From an uncultured Salinicoccus sp. (GTDB lineage: Bacteria > Bacillota > Bacilli > Staphylococcales > Salinicoccaceae), in the NCBI GenBank assembly GCA_947494965.1, contig CANLWV010000002.1:248001-312000 (forward strand): a DNA stretch of 64,000 bases. Reading direction: 5' to 3'. A program made the translations under genes and the position numbers. The notes beneath the pieces were generated by a model, which saw only the letters and a list, made by a program, of their open reading frames with translations, searched no databases and was not told the origin of the DNA. This document shows positions 36,609 to 46,098 of this stretch, in pieces (positions within the stretch are counted from its first letter, which is position 1; each line of letters starts with the position of its first letter).

Positions 36609-39347
36609 CTAGAGCTGATCCACCACTTTGCGGCAACGTGGACAGATGTCGTCTTCGCCACCATCGATGGATGGCGCTGTAGAATAGTTCCAGCAGCGCT
36701 CACAACGTGTGCCTTCAGCATGTACGACTTTGACTTTGATATTATCATACTGTTTACCATCTTCAAGTGACTCTACAACTTCCACTTGAGAGACGATGAA
36801 GAGCTGTTCGAGACGGCCATTGATGTCAGAATAATTCATACCGTTCGGCTGGGTGACATATACTTTCGCTTCAAGTGACTTGCCGATGACCTTGTCATTA
36901 CGGGCTTCTTCAAGTGCCTTCAGCACATCATCCCTGACATCCATGAAATGCTTCCATTTTGCAGTGAGTGCCGTATCGACTTCTTTCGCCTCAGGCAGGT
37001 ACTCGAGGTGAACACTTTCCATTTCGGTATATGGAGTATGCTGGTAGATCTCTTCAGCCGTGTGTACCAGAACAGGTGCAAGCAGACGGTTCAATCCAGT
37101 CAATATGGCATACAGTACTGTCTGCATGCTGCGGCGTATATGGGCATCCTGTTTCTCTATATAGAGGATGTCCTTACCGTAGTCGAGATAGAAGTTCGAC
37201 AAGTCGACATTGATGAAGTTCTGGAGGGACTGGTACATGGTGACATAATCATAACGGTCATAACAGTCACGCATCAGGTTCACCATTTCGTTGAAGCGCT
37301 GCAACATGAACTGATCGACTTCCTTCAATTCATCATAGGCGATTGCATCCGTTGAAGGATTGAAGTCAGATACGTTGCCTAGCAGGAAGCGGAAAGTATT
37401 CCTTATTTTCCGGTAGACTTCGGACACCTGCTTCAGGATGTCATCTGAAATTCTGACATCTTCCTCAAAATCAGAAGACATGACCCACAGCCTGATGATG
37501 TCTGCCCCCATTTGTTTCATGATCTTCTCTGGCAGGATGACGTTGCCGAGGGATTTGGACATCTTCTTGCCTTGGCCATCCATGACGAACCCATGGCTTA
37601 GGAGTTCTTTGTAGGGCGCGATGCCTTTAGTTGCCACACTGGTGATGATTGAGGAGTTGAACCAGCCACGGTATTGGTCGGACCCTTCGAAATAAAGGTC
37701 CGCCGGGTATGTCAAGTTATCACGTACTGTCAGCACACCGCGATGGGTGGAGCCAGAATCGAACCAGACATCCATTATATCCTTTTCTTTTGTGAATTCA
37801 CCATTTGGCGAACCTTCATGTGTGAAGCCTTCAGGCAGGAGGTCTTTTGCATCCCACTCGAACCAGATGTTCGATCCATGCACTTCAAACAACGAGGCAA
37901 CATGCTCGATGGCTGTTGCATCAACTATTTCCTGTCCATCTTCCGCATAGAAGAACGGCAATGGTACACCCCACACACGCTGGCGGGAAATCACCCAGTC
38001 ACCACGGTTTTTAATCATGTTGTACATGCGTTTTTGGTTCCATTCCACTTGGAATTCAGTGTCCATGACCGCCTGGAGGATATCTTCACGGACATTTTTG
38101 ATTGATGCGAACCACTGCGGGGTCGCCCGGAATATAACCGGTGTTTTAGTGCGCCAGTCATGTGGATAAGAGTGCGTATAGAAGCCGAGCTTAACCAGGG
38201 CGCCTGCTGCTTCAAGGTCCTCCGTGATCACTTTATTGGCGTCATCATAGAAAAGCCCTGAATACTTGCCCGCTTCATCCGTGAAGACACCTTTATCGTC
38301 TACAGGGCTGATCACATCGAGTTCATATTTCTGGCCAATGATGAAATCATCGTCACCATGTCCAGGGGCCGTATGGACACAACCTGTACCTGCTTCCGTT
38401 GTGACATGTTCACCCAGCACGACAAGGCTTGTGCGGTCATATAGTGGGTGGTTGGTTGTGATGTATTCCATTTCGGAGCCTTTGATTTCTTTTGTACGCG
38501 TCACTTTATCCTTATCGAATTCAACTTCCTCACAGAAATGATCGAGCAGCGCTTCAGCCACCACATATTCCTGACCTTCATAATTGATTTGGACATAGTT
38601 CAACTCGGGATGTACTGCAATGCCTGAATTGGATGGAATCGTCCATGGCGTCGTTGTCCAGATGACCATCTGTACGCCTTCATCAAGTACGCCTTTGCCA
38701 TCAGCCACCTTAAAGCCAACATAGATTGAAGGAGAGCGCTTGTCCTTATATTCGAGCTCCGCTTCCGCCAATGAAGACTCACTGACCGGGGACCAGTAGA
38801 TTGGTTTTTTCCCCTTATAGATAAGACCCTTCTCGACCATATCCTTCAACACACGGATCTGTGCGGCTTCAAATTCAGGTTTATAGGTGACATAGGGGTT
38901 GTCCCACTCGCCATCGATCCCCATGCGTTTGAAGCCTTCACGCTGCTGATTGATCTGCGTGTCGGCAAACTCGATGCATTTGTTTCTGAATTCTTCGATC
39001 GACATGCTTTTACGATCGACACCTTTATTGGTGAGTGCCTGTTCTATCGGCAGTCCATGCGTGTCCCAACCGGGTACATATGGTGCGTAGTAACCGCGCA
39101 TCTGCTTATTGCGGATGATGATGTCCTTGATGATCTTATTCAAGGCATGTCCCATGTGCAGAGCACCATTGGCGTAAGGCGGGCCATCATGGAGCACATA
39201 AGGGGTGTTTCCTTCATTGAGTTTCAATTTCTTCTCATAAAGATTTTGTTCTTCCCATTTCTTCTGCATTTCCGGCTCTTTGTTTACAAGGCCGCCACGC
39301 ATTTTGAACTTGGTCTTCGGCATGAGCAGTGTATCTTTGTAGTCCAT
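36609..39347 (-). CDS. ileS: Isoleucyl-tRNA synthetase
   Basis: The 912-residue class I synthetase charges isoleucine tRNA. The HIGH-type motif is HMGH (64-67) and the KMSKS motif is in [11 protein letters not shown]. The editing domain lies between them, and the C-terminus has a zinc-binding cysteine set (CERCW and CPRC), the eubacterial form that is generally sensitive to mupirocin. It is expressed from the T-box leader at 39383-39575. lspA follows after nine bases. Confidence 0.97.
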   Translation of the reverse strand: MDYKDTLLMPKTKFKMRGGLVNKEPEMQKKWEEQNLYEKKLKLNEGNTPYVLHDGPPYANGALHMGHALNKIIKDIIIRNKQMRGYYAPYVPGWDTHGLPIEQALTNKGVDRKSMSIEEFRNKCIEFADTQINQQREGFKRMGIDGEWDNPYVTYKPEFEAAQIRVLKDMVEKGLIYKGKKPIYWSPVSESSLAEAELEYKDKRSPSIYVGFKVADGKGVLDEGVQMVIWTTTPWTIPSNSGIAVHPELNYVQINYEGQEYVVAEALLDHFCEEVEFDKDKVTRTKEIKGSEMEYITTNHPLYDRTSLVVLGEHVTTEAGTGCVHTAPGHGDDDFIIGQKYELDVISPVDDKGVFTDEAGKYSGLFYDDANKVITEDLEAAGALVKLGFYTHSYPHDWRTKTPVIFRATPQWFASIKNVREDILQAVMDTEFQVEWNQKRMYNMIKNRGDWVISRQRVWGVPLPFFYAEDGQEIVDATAIEHVASLFEVHGSNIWFEWDAKDLLPEGFTHEGSPNGEFTKEKDIMDVWFDSGSTHRGVLTVRDNLTYPADLYFEGSDQYRGWFNSSIITSVATKGIAPYKELLSHGFVMDGQGKKMSKSLGNVILPEKIMKQMGADIIRLWVMSSDFEEDVRISDDILKQVSEVYRKIRNTFRFLLGNVSDFNPSTDAIAYDELKEVDQFMLQRFNEMVNLMRDCYDRYDYVTMYQSLQNFINVDLSNFYLDYGKDILYIEKQDAHIRRSMQTVLYAILTGLNRLLAPVLVHTAEEIYQHTPYTEMESVHLEYLPEAKEVDTALTAKWKHFMDVRDDVLKALEEARNDKVIGKSLEAKVYVTQPNGMNYSDINGRLEQLFIVSQVEVVESLEDGKQYDNIKVKVVHAEGTRCERCWNYSTAPSIDGGEDDICPRCRKVVDQL

Positions 39348-39382
39348 TTTCCAAACTCCTTTTTCTATTTGGTAGATGATTT

Positions 39383-39575
39383 AAAAAAACTCTGGGCCAA
39401 TGTCAATAGGGGCGAAATTCTCCGCGGTACCACCCTGATTGACTCTGGTCCAGAGTCCACTCGTCACAGTCATTAAAATACATCATTAGTGATTTCAGAA
39501 GCATCTTATGTGCCGGGGCTCCCACCATCCCCCGGTCGCTGTATCCATAATGCATGCTTCCCTGTCTAACAATAC
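39383..39575 (-). promoter_or_regulatory. T-box leader of ileS
   Basis: The minus-strand leader has the conserved T-box AGGGTGGTACCGCGGA (plus 39421-39436) that pairs with the uncharged tRNA end. A candidate Ile specifier is the ATC in CTGAAATCACTAATG (around 39485-39500). A long terminator can form: GTCAATCAGGG before the T-box with CCCCTATTGAC after it, extended by ACTCTGG with CCAGAGT, then seven T residues (39383-39389). Uncharged isoleucine tRNA would favour read-through into ileS. Confidence 0.9.
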
Positions 39576-39579
39576 TATT

Positions 39580-39608
39580 ATTATGCTAAATATCCTTCAA
39601 TACGTCAA
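39580..39608 (-). promoter_or_regulatory. Promoter of ileS
   Basis: Minus strand -35 TTGACG (39603-39608), a 17-base spacer and -10 CATAAT (39580-39585). It lies between the divIVA stop and the T-box leader. Confidence 0.75.
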
Positions 39609-39615
39609 CACATCA

Positions 39616-40131
39616 TTATTCCTGGTTGCGTTCTGCATCCTCCAGATCATCGACACGGTGTTCCTGATTTTTCTCAAAATCGAGCAGGTAATCCCAGTCA
39701 TCCGATTGCAGCAGGTCGAGCTGTGCCTCCACGAGCATCTTGAACCGTGCACGAAAAATTTTGGATTGCCTCTTCATATCTTCTGTCTGGCTGGCGATAT
39801 GCCGGGCTCTGGCAAGCGCATCATCAATGATGCGTTCGCGTTCAGCTTCCGCAGCTCGGACGATTTCTTCTGAACGCGCCTGTGCAGTGCGCTTCGCTTC
39901 ATCCCCTGCCCGCTGCGCCGTCAAGATGGCTTCGTTGATGCTTGTTTCGACGGTCCTGAAACTGTTCAGATTCTCTTCCTTTTCATCGAGCATGCCTTCT
40001 AGCTGCTTGATCTTCTCATCGCGACTGTCGATTTCAGACTGCATTGCCTGTAGATGCTCTCTTACTTCTCTTTCATCCAAACCACGGTAAACTGTTGGAA
40101 ATTTACGATTCAGAGCTTCTTCTCTATCCAT
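39616..40131 (-). CDS. divIVA: DivIVA cell-division/polarity protein
   Basis: DivIVA binds curved membrane at the septum and pole and organises division and wall proteins. The 171-residue protein starts with the conserved N-terminal lipid-binding domain (FPTVYRGLDEREVREHLQAM) and continues as long coiled coils (about 35-150). The ATG at 40131 is chosen over a GTG nine bases upstream, with GAGGTG six bases before it. It is last in the run ftsZ-pgeF-ylmE-sepF-ylmG-ylmH-divIVA. No terminator is visible between it and the ileS promoter. Confidence 0.93.
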   Translation of the reverse strand: MDREEALNRKFPTVYRGLDEREVREHLQAMQSEIDSRDEKIKQLEGMLDEKEENLNSFRTVETSINEAILTAQRAGDEAKRTAQARSEEIVRAAEAERERIIDDALARARHIASQTEDMKRQSKIFRARFKMLVEAQLDLLQSDDWDYLLDFEKNQEHRVDDLEDAERNQE

Positions 40132-40157
40132 TTTCTTCACCTCAATTGACTAATACC

Positions 40158-40937
40158 CTACCCGTCCCTATATATCCGGGCCATAAGACGATATTTACCT
40201 TTTTTTGTTTCAGCAATTATTGATGTAATCTTAAAACGACCGAAATGCCGGACAGAAATGATGTCACCGGATTCGACCAGGAACGCCGGACTGGAAGTCA
40301 GGGTGTGGTTCACCTTCACCTTGCCTTTTTCCACGCGTTCCTTGGATTTTGAGCGCCCTTCACCGACGGCTTCTGAAATGATTGCGTCCAATCTGAAGGA
40401 TGAGACGAGCATATGTTTATCTTTTCCTTCATCAACTGCTTCCATGAACGCGGCGTGCGGCACATCGTTAAGTGTGACTGGTGCATTTTTGATCCTCTCA
40501 AGCCCCTGTTCGAAGACTTGACGATACGGTGCTGCATAAGCGAATTGAATGCGGTCTGAAACGACTATATCACCAATCAGTGAACGGTCGACTCCAACTT
40601 TCATAATGGCGCCGAGGATGTTGCGGTGTGTAAGATTGACGAATTTTTGGGGATAATCGACTTCAAAGATGCCAATTTCAAATTCTTCAGGCGTGACTTC
40701 CAGAAATTCCGGAATAATCATCGCCCTTTGACGCTCGCGTTCACCTGGTCCACCATAAAACTCTACGTACAGATCGGGGTGACGCCCAGACAGACTCTCG
40801 ACAATCAACCGCTCCCTCGGATCTAAAAAATCGAGGAGTACCGGATAATAATCCCTCGCAGCAATCTCGAACTTGCCATTGAAATACGTTATTTTTTCAT
40901 ATTCTTCTTTTCTGAAATGCTGGTAGACTTCCTTCAA
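40158..40937 (-). CDS. ylmH: YlmH, S4-domain RNA-binding protein
   Basis: The 259-residue protein has a C-terminal S4 RNA-binding domain (about 180-240, KERVEKGKVKVNHTLTSSP) after a family-specific N-terminal region. YlmH of Bacillus has been linked to rescue of stalled 50S subunits in the RqcH pathway. The start is TTG at 40937, supported by AGGAGGGG upstream and by the family N-terminus (YQHFRKEE). It stands between ylmG and divIVA as usual. A hairpin precedes it (40968-41013). Confidence 0.9.
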   Translation of the reverse strand: MKEVYQHFRKEEYEKITYFNGKFEIAARDYYPVLLDFLDPRERLIVESLSGRHPDLYVEFYGGPGERERQRAMIIPEFLEVTPEEFEIGIFEVDYPQKFVNLTHRNILGAIMKVGVDRSLIGDIVVSDRIQFAYAAPYRQVFEQGLERIKNAPVTLNDVPHAAFMEAVDEGKDKHMLVSSFRLDAIISEAVGEGRSKSKERVEKGKVKVNHTLTSSPAFLVESGDIISVRHFGRFKITSIIAETKKGKYRLMARIYRDG

Positions 40938-40967
40938 TCCAGAGCCCCTCCTGTAGAAATATCGGAA

Positions 40968-41013
40968 ACGCCCTCATGATAATCATCGGGAAACGATTAG
41001 ATCATAAGGGCGT
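40968..41013 (-). repeat. Long hairpin between ylmG and ylmH
   Basis: Arms ACGCCCTCATGAT (40968-40980) and ATCATAAGGGCGT (41001-41013) pair with one mismatch and an inner stem. On the minus strand it is followed only by TTTCCGATATTT, not a good T-tract. It may slow or partly end transcription between ylmG and ylmH, or act in mRNA processing. Confidence 0.5.
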
Positions 41014-41039
41014 CTGGCATCATTAGTAATTCAGGTTCT

Positions 41040-41351
41040 TCAGACCAATGCCTGTACGATAACCCTGAATATCGCATTCAGGCCGCTCAGGAAAAGATTC
41101 ATGGTCAAAATTGCAATAATCGGCGACAAGTCCAACACTCCCCCGATTGGTGGGATGAGCCTTCTGAACGGCTCAAGTATCGGCTCATATATTTTTCCAA
41201 GGATTCTTCCGAAAGCAGACTCCCGGAGGCCCGGCAGCCAAGAGCTCAGAATATAGATGATCAACCCCCAGAAAAATATGGGAAAGATGGTGTTTATGAA
41301 TCTTTGAACGAAAAATATTATATCTATTAACAGTTGGTTATCCAAACTCAT
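41040..41351 (-). CDS. ylmG: YggT-family membrane protein (YlmG)
   Basis: A small membrane protein of about 103 residues with two hydrophobic stretches (about 8-30 and 78-100) flanking a conserved loop with YEPILEPFRRLIPPIGG. YggT/YlmG proteins sit next to ftsZ and sepF across Firmicutes and their plastid relatives act in envelope or nucleoid organisation; the exact role is unknown. The annotated ATG is only one base from its AGGAG site, so the TTG two codons later (41345) is a serious alternative start. Confidence 0.88.
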   Translation of the reverse strand: MSLDNQLLIDIIFFVQRFINTIFPIFFWGLIIYILSSWLPGLRESAFGRILGKIYEPILEPFRRLIPPIGGVLDLSPIIAILTMNLFLSGLNAIFRVIVQALV

Positions 41352-41356
41352 TCTCC

Positions 41357-41920
41357 TTACATTTCTTCAGTCTGATTCTTTTCCTGGCTGATTTCCCCTT
41401 TAACACCGACACTATTTGGCGTACATAGGAAAATATCAGCGCCGACCTTTTGGATATCTCCGTCCAAAGCATAGACCGTGCCGCTCAGGAAGTCAACGAT
41501 GCGCTTTTTCTGGCTGTGATCGACTTTGGAGAGGTTGACGAGAGCCGCCCGTTCATTCTTAAGCTCATCTGCAATATCCTGCGTTTCCGAGAACACTCTC
41601 GGTTCAAATAGGCATACTTTTGTATTGCTTGCTTCAGCACTCATCAAAGTAGTCTCCTTGTCCCTTGTATTGGATTGCTTCTTCTGGTGTCTTGGTTCTC
41701 CGGACCGGCGGTCTTTCTTCCTGAATGATGGAGAGACCGAGGCACTGCCTTGCTCCATCTGTCGAGGTTCGACAGACCCTTCATTGACTTTTTTCTTTTT
41801 TGAATGGTCAAGTTGCGTCACTTTGCTGTTCTGCTGTTTTGGCTTGTTGCTTTCTTCCACGGACTCCTCTTCATCATACTCCACAATGAAGATGTCCTTG
41901 AAAAACTTTTTTATGGCCAT
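41357..41920 (-). CDS. sepF: SepF cell-division protein
   Basis: SepF bundles and anchors FtsZ filaments to the membrane at the septum. The 187 residues comprise a short amphipathic N-terminal membrane anchor ([11 protein letters not shown]), a variable charged linker (about 20-95) and the conserved globular SepF core (about 100-178, [12 protein letters not shown] to [10 protein letters not shown]). The ATG at 41920 has AGGTG at six bases and begins the family anchor; a GTG three codons earlier overlaps that site. It follows the ylmE stop by five bases. Confidence 0.94.
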   Translation of the reverse strand: MAIKKFFKDIFIVEYDEEESVEESNKPKQQNSKVTQLDHSKKKKVNEGSVEPRQMEQGSASVSPSFRKKDRRSGEPRHQKKQSNTRDKETTLMSAEASNTKVCLFEPRVFSETQDIADELKNERAALVNLSKVDHSQKKRIVDFLSGTVYALDGDIQKVGADIFLCTPNSVGVKGEISQEKNQTEEM

Positions 41921-41925
41921 GGCAT

Positions 41926-42567
41926 TCACCTGCTTCCCATTAGTTTGCTGCCAATGCGTACATAAGTCGCCCCGTGCTTTACTGCAAGGGTGTAATCGTT
42001 GCTCATCCCCATGCTGAGTTCGTCGATCTGGACGTTATCCCCATTGACTTCAGCAAGAGAATCACGCAACTCCGCCAGGCGCTGGAATACACCTTCTATC
42101 CGGGTCGCATCGTCCGTGTCCGGGGCCATGGTCATCAGACCGATGACTTCCACCTTTTCATAGGATTTCATTCTTTCCAGGAAATCGGGGACATCTTCCG
42201 GTGCCAATCCATGTTTGGATGATTCTCCGGATACATTCACCTGTAAGAAGCATTTTACAGCATGAGCGCTGTATTGTTCAATTTTTTTCGCGATGCTTTC
42301 CCTATCCAAAGAATGGAGGTAGTTGAGATGCGTAATGACTTCCTTGACCTTACGGGATTGGAGTGTACCTATGAAATGTATTTCAGCATCCTCCGGAAGT
42401 GCCTGGCGCTTTTCCAGGAAACCTTCCACACGGTTTTCACCAAAGTGACGGATGCCAGCTTCATAAGCTTCCATCGCCTCATCCACAGTGTGGTATTTCG
42501 TCACTGCAATCAAGTTGACGGCTTCACCGATTTCGTTTTTAATATCTTCATAATTCTTTTTGATCAT
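41926..42567 (-). CDS. ylmE: YggS/YlmE PLP homeostasis protein
   Basis: The 213-residue protein is a pyridoxal-phosphate-binding TIM barrel resembling the N-terminal domain of alanine racemase. The PLP lysine is in [13 protein letters not shown] and the phosphate site near the end in [13 protein letters not shown]. The family balances free PLP and affects amino-acid pools. The ATG at 42567 overlaps pgeF by 20 bases and has AGGAAG before it; the longer frame running further into pgeF is not credible. Confidence 0.92.
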   Translation of the reverse strand: MIKKNYEDIKNEIGEAVNLIAVTKYHTVDEAMEAYEAGIRHFGENRVEGFLEKRQALPEDAEIHFIGTLQSRKVKEVITHLNYLHSLDRESIAKKIEQYSAHAVKCFLQVNVSGESSKHGLAPEDVPDFLERMKSYEKVEVIGLMTMAPDTDDATRIEGVFQRLAELRDSLAEVNGDNVQIDELSMGMSNDYTLAVKHGATYVRIGSKLMGSR

Positions 42568-43339
42568 TGTTCTTCCTCCCAATAAAGGCAAGGGCACGTC
42601 CCGTATTGCCTTGTTCAATCCTATATGAAAAGAAGGTGCTGGTATCTTCAGTGCCAAGAGGTGTAAGATGAATCTTTTCATTCGGTACACCAGCAAGCCG
42701 GGCCTGATGTCCATTCACCTTTTTCAGATCGAGCTTAAAGCCTTCCGCTGTCCGGGTGATGGCACCATCAGGCACACTTGTCCTCCCCAGTGCATCGATG
42801 AGAGTTTCATCCACTTCATAGCAACTTCCATTGATTGCCACGCCTATAACAATATTCAAGTCTGTCGGATCACCACGATACGATCCAATCAGCTTTCTCG
42901 TTATTTCTGATGCAGTTCCCCGCCAGCCTGCATGGGCCAGCCCGATGAAACCATCCGTCTCACTGAAGGCATAGACAGGCACACAGTCTGCGTAATTCAT
43001 GGCCAGCAGGGTATCCGCATCATATGTATATAGAGCGTCTACTCCTGTAAGCTTATCTGTGCGTCTACGAATATTGGAGCCCCCATCTTCAGCATGGACT
43101 TCTTTGACGGTACCGCCATGCTGTTGGATTGGAGCGACCCAATTTTCCGGGGGAAAGCCGATATGGCTGGCCAGCACATCCTGGTGATGATGAATGTTTT
43201 TAATATCATCATCGATGTATAGAGCCATATTGAACGCTCCTGATGGATAGGGGCTGGTGCCGCCGGTGCGCTTCGTATAGCCAAAAGTGACATTGCCAAG
43301 ACTATTGCCAACATGATGGCGATAGTTATTGAACTTCAT
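42548..43339 (-). CDS. pgeF: PgeF/YlmD, laccase-domain (YfiH) protein
   Basis: The 263-residue protein has the CNF1/YfiH fold with HAGWRGTASE, the core metal-binding motif, plus NYADCVPVY and an SCYEVDE segment. E. coli YfiH (PgeF) keeps serine out of the peptidoglycan stem peptide, and relatives are purine nucleoside phosphorylases or deaminases; which applies here is not shown. The ATG at 43339 follows GAGGTGGACC; a GTG twelve bases earlier is inside the site. It follows ftsZ, separated by a hairpin. Confidence 0.9.
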   Translation of the reverse strand: MKFNNYRHHVGNSLGNVTFGYTKRTGGTSPYPSGAFNMALYIDDDIKNIHHHQDVLASHIGFPPENWVAPIQQHGGTVKEVHAEDGGSNIRRRTDKLTGVDALYTYDADTLLAMNYADCVPVYAFSETDGFIGLAHAGWRGTASEITRKLIGSYRGDPTDLNIVIGVAINGSCYEVDETLIDALGRTSVPDGAITRTAEGFKLDLKKVNGHQARLAGVPNEKIHLTPLGTEDTSTFFSYRIEQGNTGRALAFIGRKNNDQKEL

Positions 43340-43349
43340 GGTCCACCTC

Positions 43350-43384
43350 ACAAAACAAGTCAGAAAGGTGTCCCTTTCTGACTT
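43350..43384 (-). terminator. Hairpin terminator after pgeF start region, behind ftsZ
   Basis: On the minus strand AAGTCAGAAAGG pairs perfectly with CCTTTCTGACTT (43357-43384), followed by GTTTTG. It lies right after ftsZ and just before pgeF. The T-tract is short, so part of the ftsZ transcripts may continue into pgeF. Confidence 0.65.
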
Positions 43385-43394
43385 GAAAACTTTT

Positions 43395-44522
43395 CTATCG
43401 TCTGCGTCTCGAACGGTTCCTTAAGAACGTAGGCACTTCGTAATCATCATCCTGCGGCGTGTTGTCTCTAGACTGGAAGTCACGCTCTCTAGGCTCTTCG
43501 TTTCTGGAAGGGTTCGGTTGGATGATTGGATCCTTCTTCTCTTCCCTCTCAGGAGAACGGTTGACAGATTTCTCGTTAAAGCCTGTAGCGATGACAGTTA
43601 CGATGATTTCATCTTCAAGTTCTGGGTTGATCACCGTACCGAAGATCATATTGACGTCTTCATCTGCAGCGTCCTGTACAACGTCCGCCGCTTCTTGGGC
43701 TTCAAACAGGGAAAGGGATTCTCCACCTGTGATATTCATGAGCACACCTTGCGCTCCGACAATGGAAGTTTCCAATAATGGGCTGGAAATTGCTTTCTTC
43801 GACGCTTCTATTGCACGGTTCTCACCGCTTGAAACACCAATACCCATCAATGCTGAACCTTGGTTGTACATGATCGTCTTAACGTCCGCGAAGTCCAGGT
43901 TCACTTCCCCTGAAACCGCGATCAGGTCGGAAATACCCTGAACACCTTGACGGAGTACATTGTCCGCTTCCTTGAATGCTTCCATCATAGGAGTGGATTT
44001 ATCGACGATATCAAGTAGGCGGTCATTCGGGATGACTATCAGCGTATCGACAGCCGCCTTCATGGCATCAACTCCAGCTGATGCCTGAGTTTGACGCTTC
44101 CTGCCTTCGAAAGAGAAAGGACGCGTGACGACGCCGACTGTCAGCGCCCCCATCTCCTTTGCTATTTTAGCGACAACTGGGGCAGCACCTGTGCCCGTGC
44201 CGCCGCCCATGCCTGCCGTTACAAAGACCATATCAGCGCCTTGTATCGCGTCTTCGATCTGTTCCCTGGATTCTTCAGCTGCTTTCTTCCCGATATCAGG
44301 ATTAGCGCCTGCACCCAGTCCACGTGTCAATTTTTCACCAATCTGGATTTTCGATTCTGCCTTCGACAGATTGAGTGCCTGACCATCTGTATTGATGGCG
44401 ATGAATTCAACATTCTGCATACCGTCGTCTATCATGCGGTTGACTGCGTTGTTACCGCCGCCACCGACACCGATCACTTTAAGTGTTGCCATATGGTTGA
44501 AGCCTTGCTCAAATTCTAACAT
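43395..44522 (-). CDS. ftsZ: FtsZ cell-division GTPase
   Basis: FtsZ forms the Z-ring at mid-cell. The 375-residue protein begins MLEFEQG like Bacillus FtsZ and has the GTP loop GGGTGTG (106-112), the T7 loop region ([11 protein letters not shown]) and the conserved C-terminal peptide ([13 protein letters not shown]) that binds FtsA, SepF and others, followed by a basic tail. A poorly conserved linker covers about 315-355. It lies 36 bases behind ftsA. Confidence 0.98.
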   Translation of the reverse strand: MLEFEQGFNHMATLKVIGVGGGGNNAVNRMIDDGMQNVEFIAINTDGQALNLSKAESKIQIGEKLTRGLGAGANPDIGKKAAEESREQIEDAIQGADMVFVTAGMGGGTGTGAAPVVAKIAKEMGALTVGVVTRPFSFEGRKRQTQASAGVDAMKAAVDTLIVIPNDRLLDIVDKSTPMMEAFKEADNVLRQGVQGISDLIAVSGEVNLDFADVKTIMYNQGSALMGIGVSSGENRAIEASKKAISSPLLETSIVGAQGVLMNITGGESLSLFEAQEAADVVQDAADEDVNMIFGTVINPELEDEIIVTVIATGFNEKSVNRSPEREEKKDPIIQPNPSRNEEPRERDFQSRDNTPQDDDYEVPTFLRNRSRRRR

Positions 44523-44558
44523 TATTTTATTTCCTCCCAGTCATTCATCTTACTGATT

Positions 44559-45989
44559 CTACTCGAACAGATTTTTAAAGAGTTTTTTCATATAGCCACG
44601 ATAGTTTTTGTCTTCACCCTGACGTTTGTCTCCACTATCCCGGTTGTCCAGGTCTTCCGATCTATCCTCATATGAATAATCGGCGTATCCTTCGGAAGTG
44701 TTTTTTGGTTGACCCACAGATCCGCTGTCCGCGTCGTGCGATTCCTGCTCTCTGCGCTTGTTGAAGAGTCCAGTGAAGAAGTTTCCTGATGACTCCTCAT
44801 CAGCGGCATGCCGGACAGTATCCGACTCTGTATCATAATTATCAATTGTAACATATTCAAGGAGTTCATCAAACATTATTCCGCTTGAAACTGTAGCGAT
44901 GGCGCTCGAAAACTCCGGTTTCCTGGCACCCATTTGATTCGGTATATGAACTCGGACTTTTTCTGATACGAGGTCCTGCATCAGTTCTTTGATGCCAAGA
45001 AGGTTTGCTGTGCCCCCTGTAACGACAAAGCCACCACTTACTTTGGTGATCTGATTTTCCTGGAGGACCCCAAAAACATCCATGAAGACTTCTTCCATCC
45101 TCATCTCTATGATGTCTGACATATCTTGAGGCGTAATCTCGATATCAGCTTCGCCATCGCGCTGAGGCAGACGCACGATGTCCTCAGCCGAGGCCAGATC
45201 ATAGAAGGCATGCCCGTAGTGATGTTTCGCTTTTTCTGCAGCCTCCAGGGTAGTATTGAATGCTTCAGACAAATCCTTCGTTATATGCTTGCCGCCTACT
45301 GGAAGGCTGCCTGAGGTTTTCAGCGTACCACGCTCATAATACCCAAACTGCGTCAGTTCATGACCGATATCGATGACCACGCCCCCGAGCTCGACCTCTG
45401 ACTCGCTTAGTACATGCGCATAGTTCACAGCATCGGAATAGACATCAAGTACAGTCAATCCAGCTTCTTCCACGCACTTCACCGCGTTCATTAAAACAGT
45501 CCGGCTGGAAAGCAGTATCCCCGCACTGACAAAGAGTGACTGGGTAGCCATCATCTCTTTCGGATCGGAGACTTCGTGGAGGTCGTCCACTTTGAAGTAC
45601 ACCGGGTAGACGGTCACTACTTCCTTATCACTTTGCACAACCCGTTCCCGGATTGTTTCAAGCATATCTTCGATATGGGTTCCGTTTATTTCGGTTGAAT
45701 TGCCTCCAAAACGGATTTCTTCCTCTGCAAACTTCAATTCCATGCCCGCAATCGGCATTTTCAAAAAGACCTCATCAAAATCGACGCCAGATGAAATCTT
45801 TGCTTTTTTCACAGTATCTATAATTGCACTTCTCGTCAGGTCAAAATCTCTTATCGTCCCTTTGGATACGCCATCAGTATACGTCTGTCCAGTACCGATG
45901 ATGTTGACACCGTCATGGAATTTCTCGCCGACTACGGCTTTGACGCTGTTTGAGCCGATATCCAGGGCGACATAATAATGTTCCTTCAA
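44559..45989 (-). CDS. ftsA: FtsA cell-division actin homologue
   Basis: FtsA anchors FtsZ to the membrane. The 476-residue protein has the actin-like ATP-binding fold (ALDIGSNSVKAVVGE at the start and VVIDIGHELTQFGYY), then a long acidic linker (about 395-460), and a C-terminal amphipathic helix (YMKKLFKNLFE) that binds membrane. The gap of 109 bases to divIB suggests an additional promoter. It is followed by ftsZ in the same orientation. Confidence 0.97.
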   Translation of the reverse strand: MKEHYYVALDIGSNSVKAVVGEKFHDGVNIIGTGQTYTDGVSKGTIRDFDLTRSAIIDTVKKAKISSGVDFDEVFLKMPIAGMELKFAEEEIRFGGNSTEINGTHIEDMLETIRERVVQSDKEVVTVYPVYFKVDDLHEVSDPKEMMATQSLFVSAGILLSSRTVLMNAVKCVEEAGLTVLDVYSDAVNYAHVLSESEVELGGVVIDIGHELTQFGYYERGTLKTSGSLPVGGKHITKDLSEAFNTTLEAAEKAKHHYGHAFYDLASAEDIVRLPQRDGEADIEITPQDMSDIIEMRMEEVFMDVFGVLQENQITKVSGGFVVTGGTANLLGIKELMQDLVSEKVRVHIPNQMGARKPEFSSAIATVSSGIMFDELLEYVTIDNYDTESDTVRHAADEESSGNFFTGLFNKRREQESHDADSGSVGQPKNTSEGYADYSYEDRSEDLDNRDSGDKRQGEDKNYRGYMKKLFKNLFE

Positions 45990-46098
45990 CTCTTCTGCCT
46001 CCTAGTAAGCCATTTCACTCTCTTATATAGTTTACAGTATACTTTTTACATTGTGAACTATTTAAACATAATAGTCCAGTATAAATGCGGATCGGCAA
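45990..46098 (-). promoter_or_regulatory. AT-rich gap with likely ftsAZ control elements
   Basis: The gap between divIB and ftsA is the largest within the dcw cluster. On the minus strand TATACT and TATATA boxes occur, with possible but poorly spaced -35 partners (TTTAAA at 19 bases). An imperfect inverted repeat AGTTTACA...TGTGAACT lies near 46027-46058. I infer an internal promoter for ftsAZ; the exact boxes are uncertain. Confidence 0.4.

Noticed and set aside
42568..42714. N-terminal extension of ylmE into pgeF
   Set aside because: The extension is out of family and overlaps pgeF coding sequence; the ATG at 42567 has a good ribosome site.
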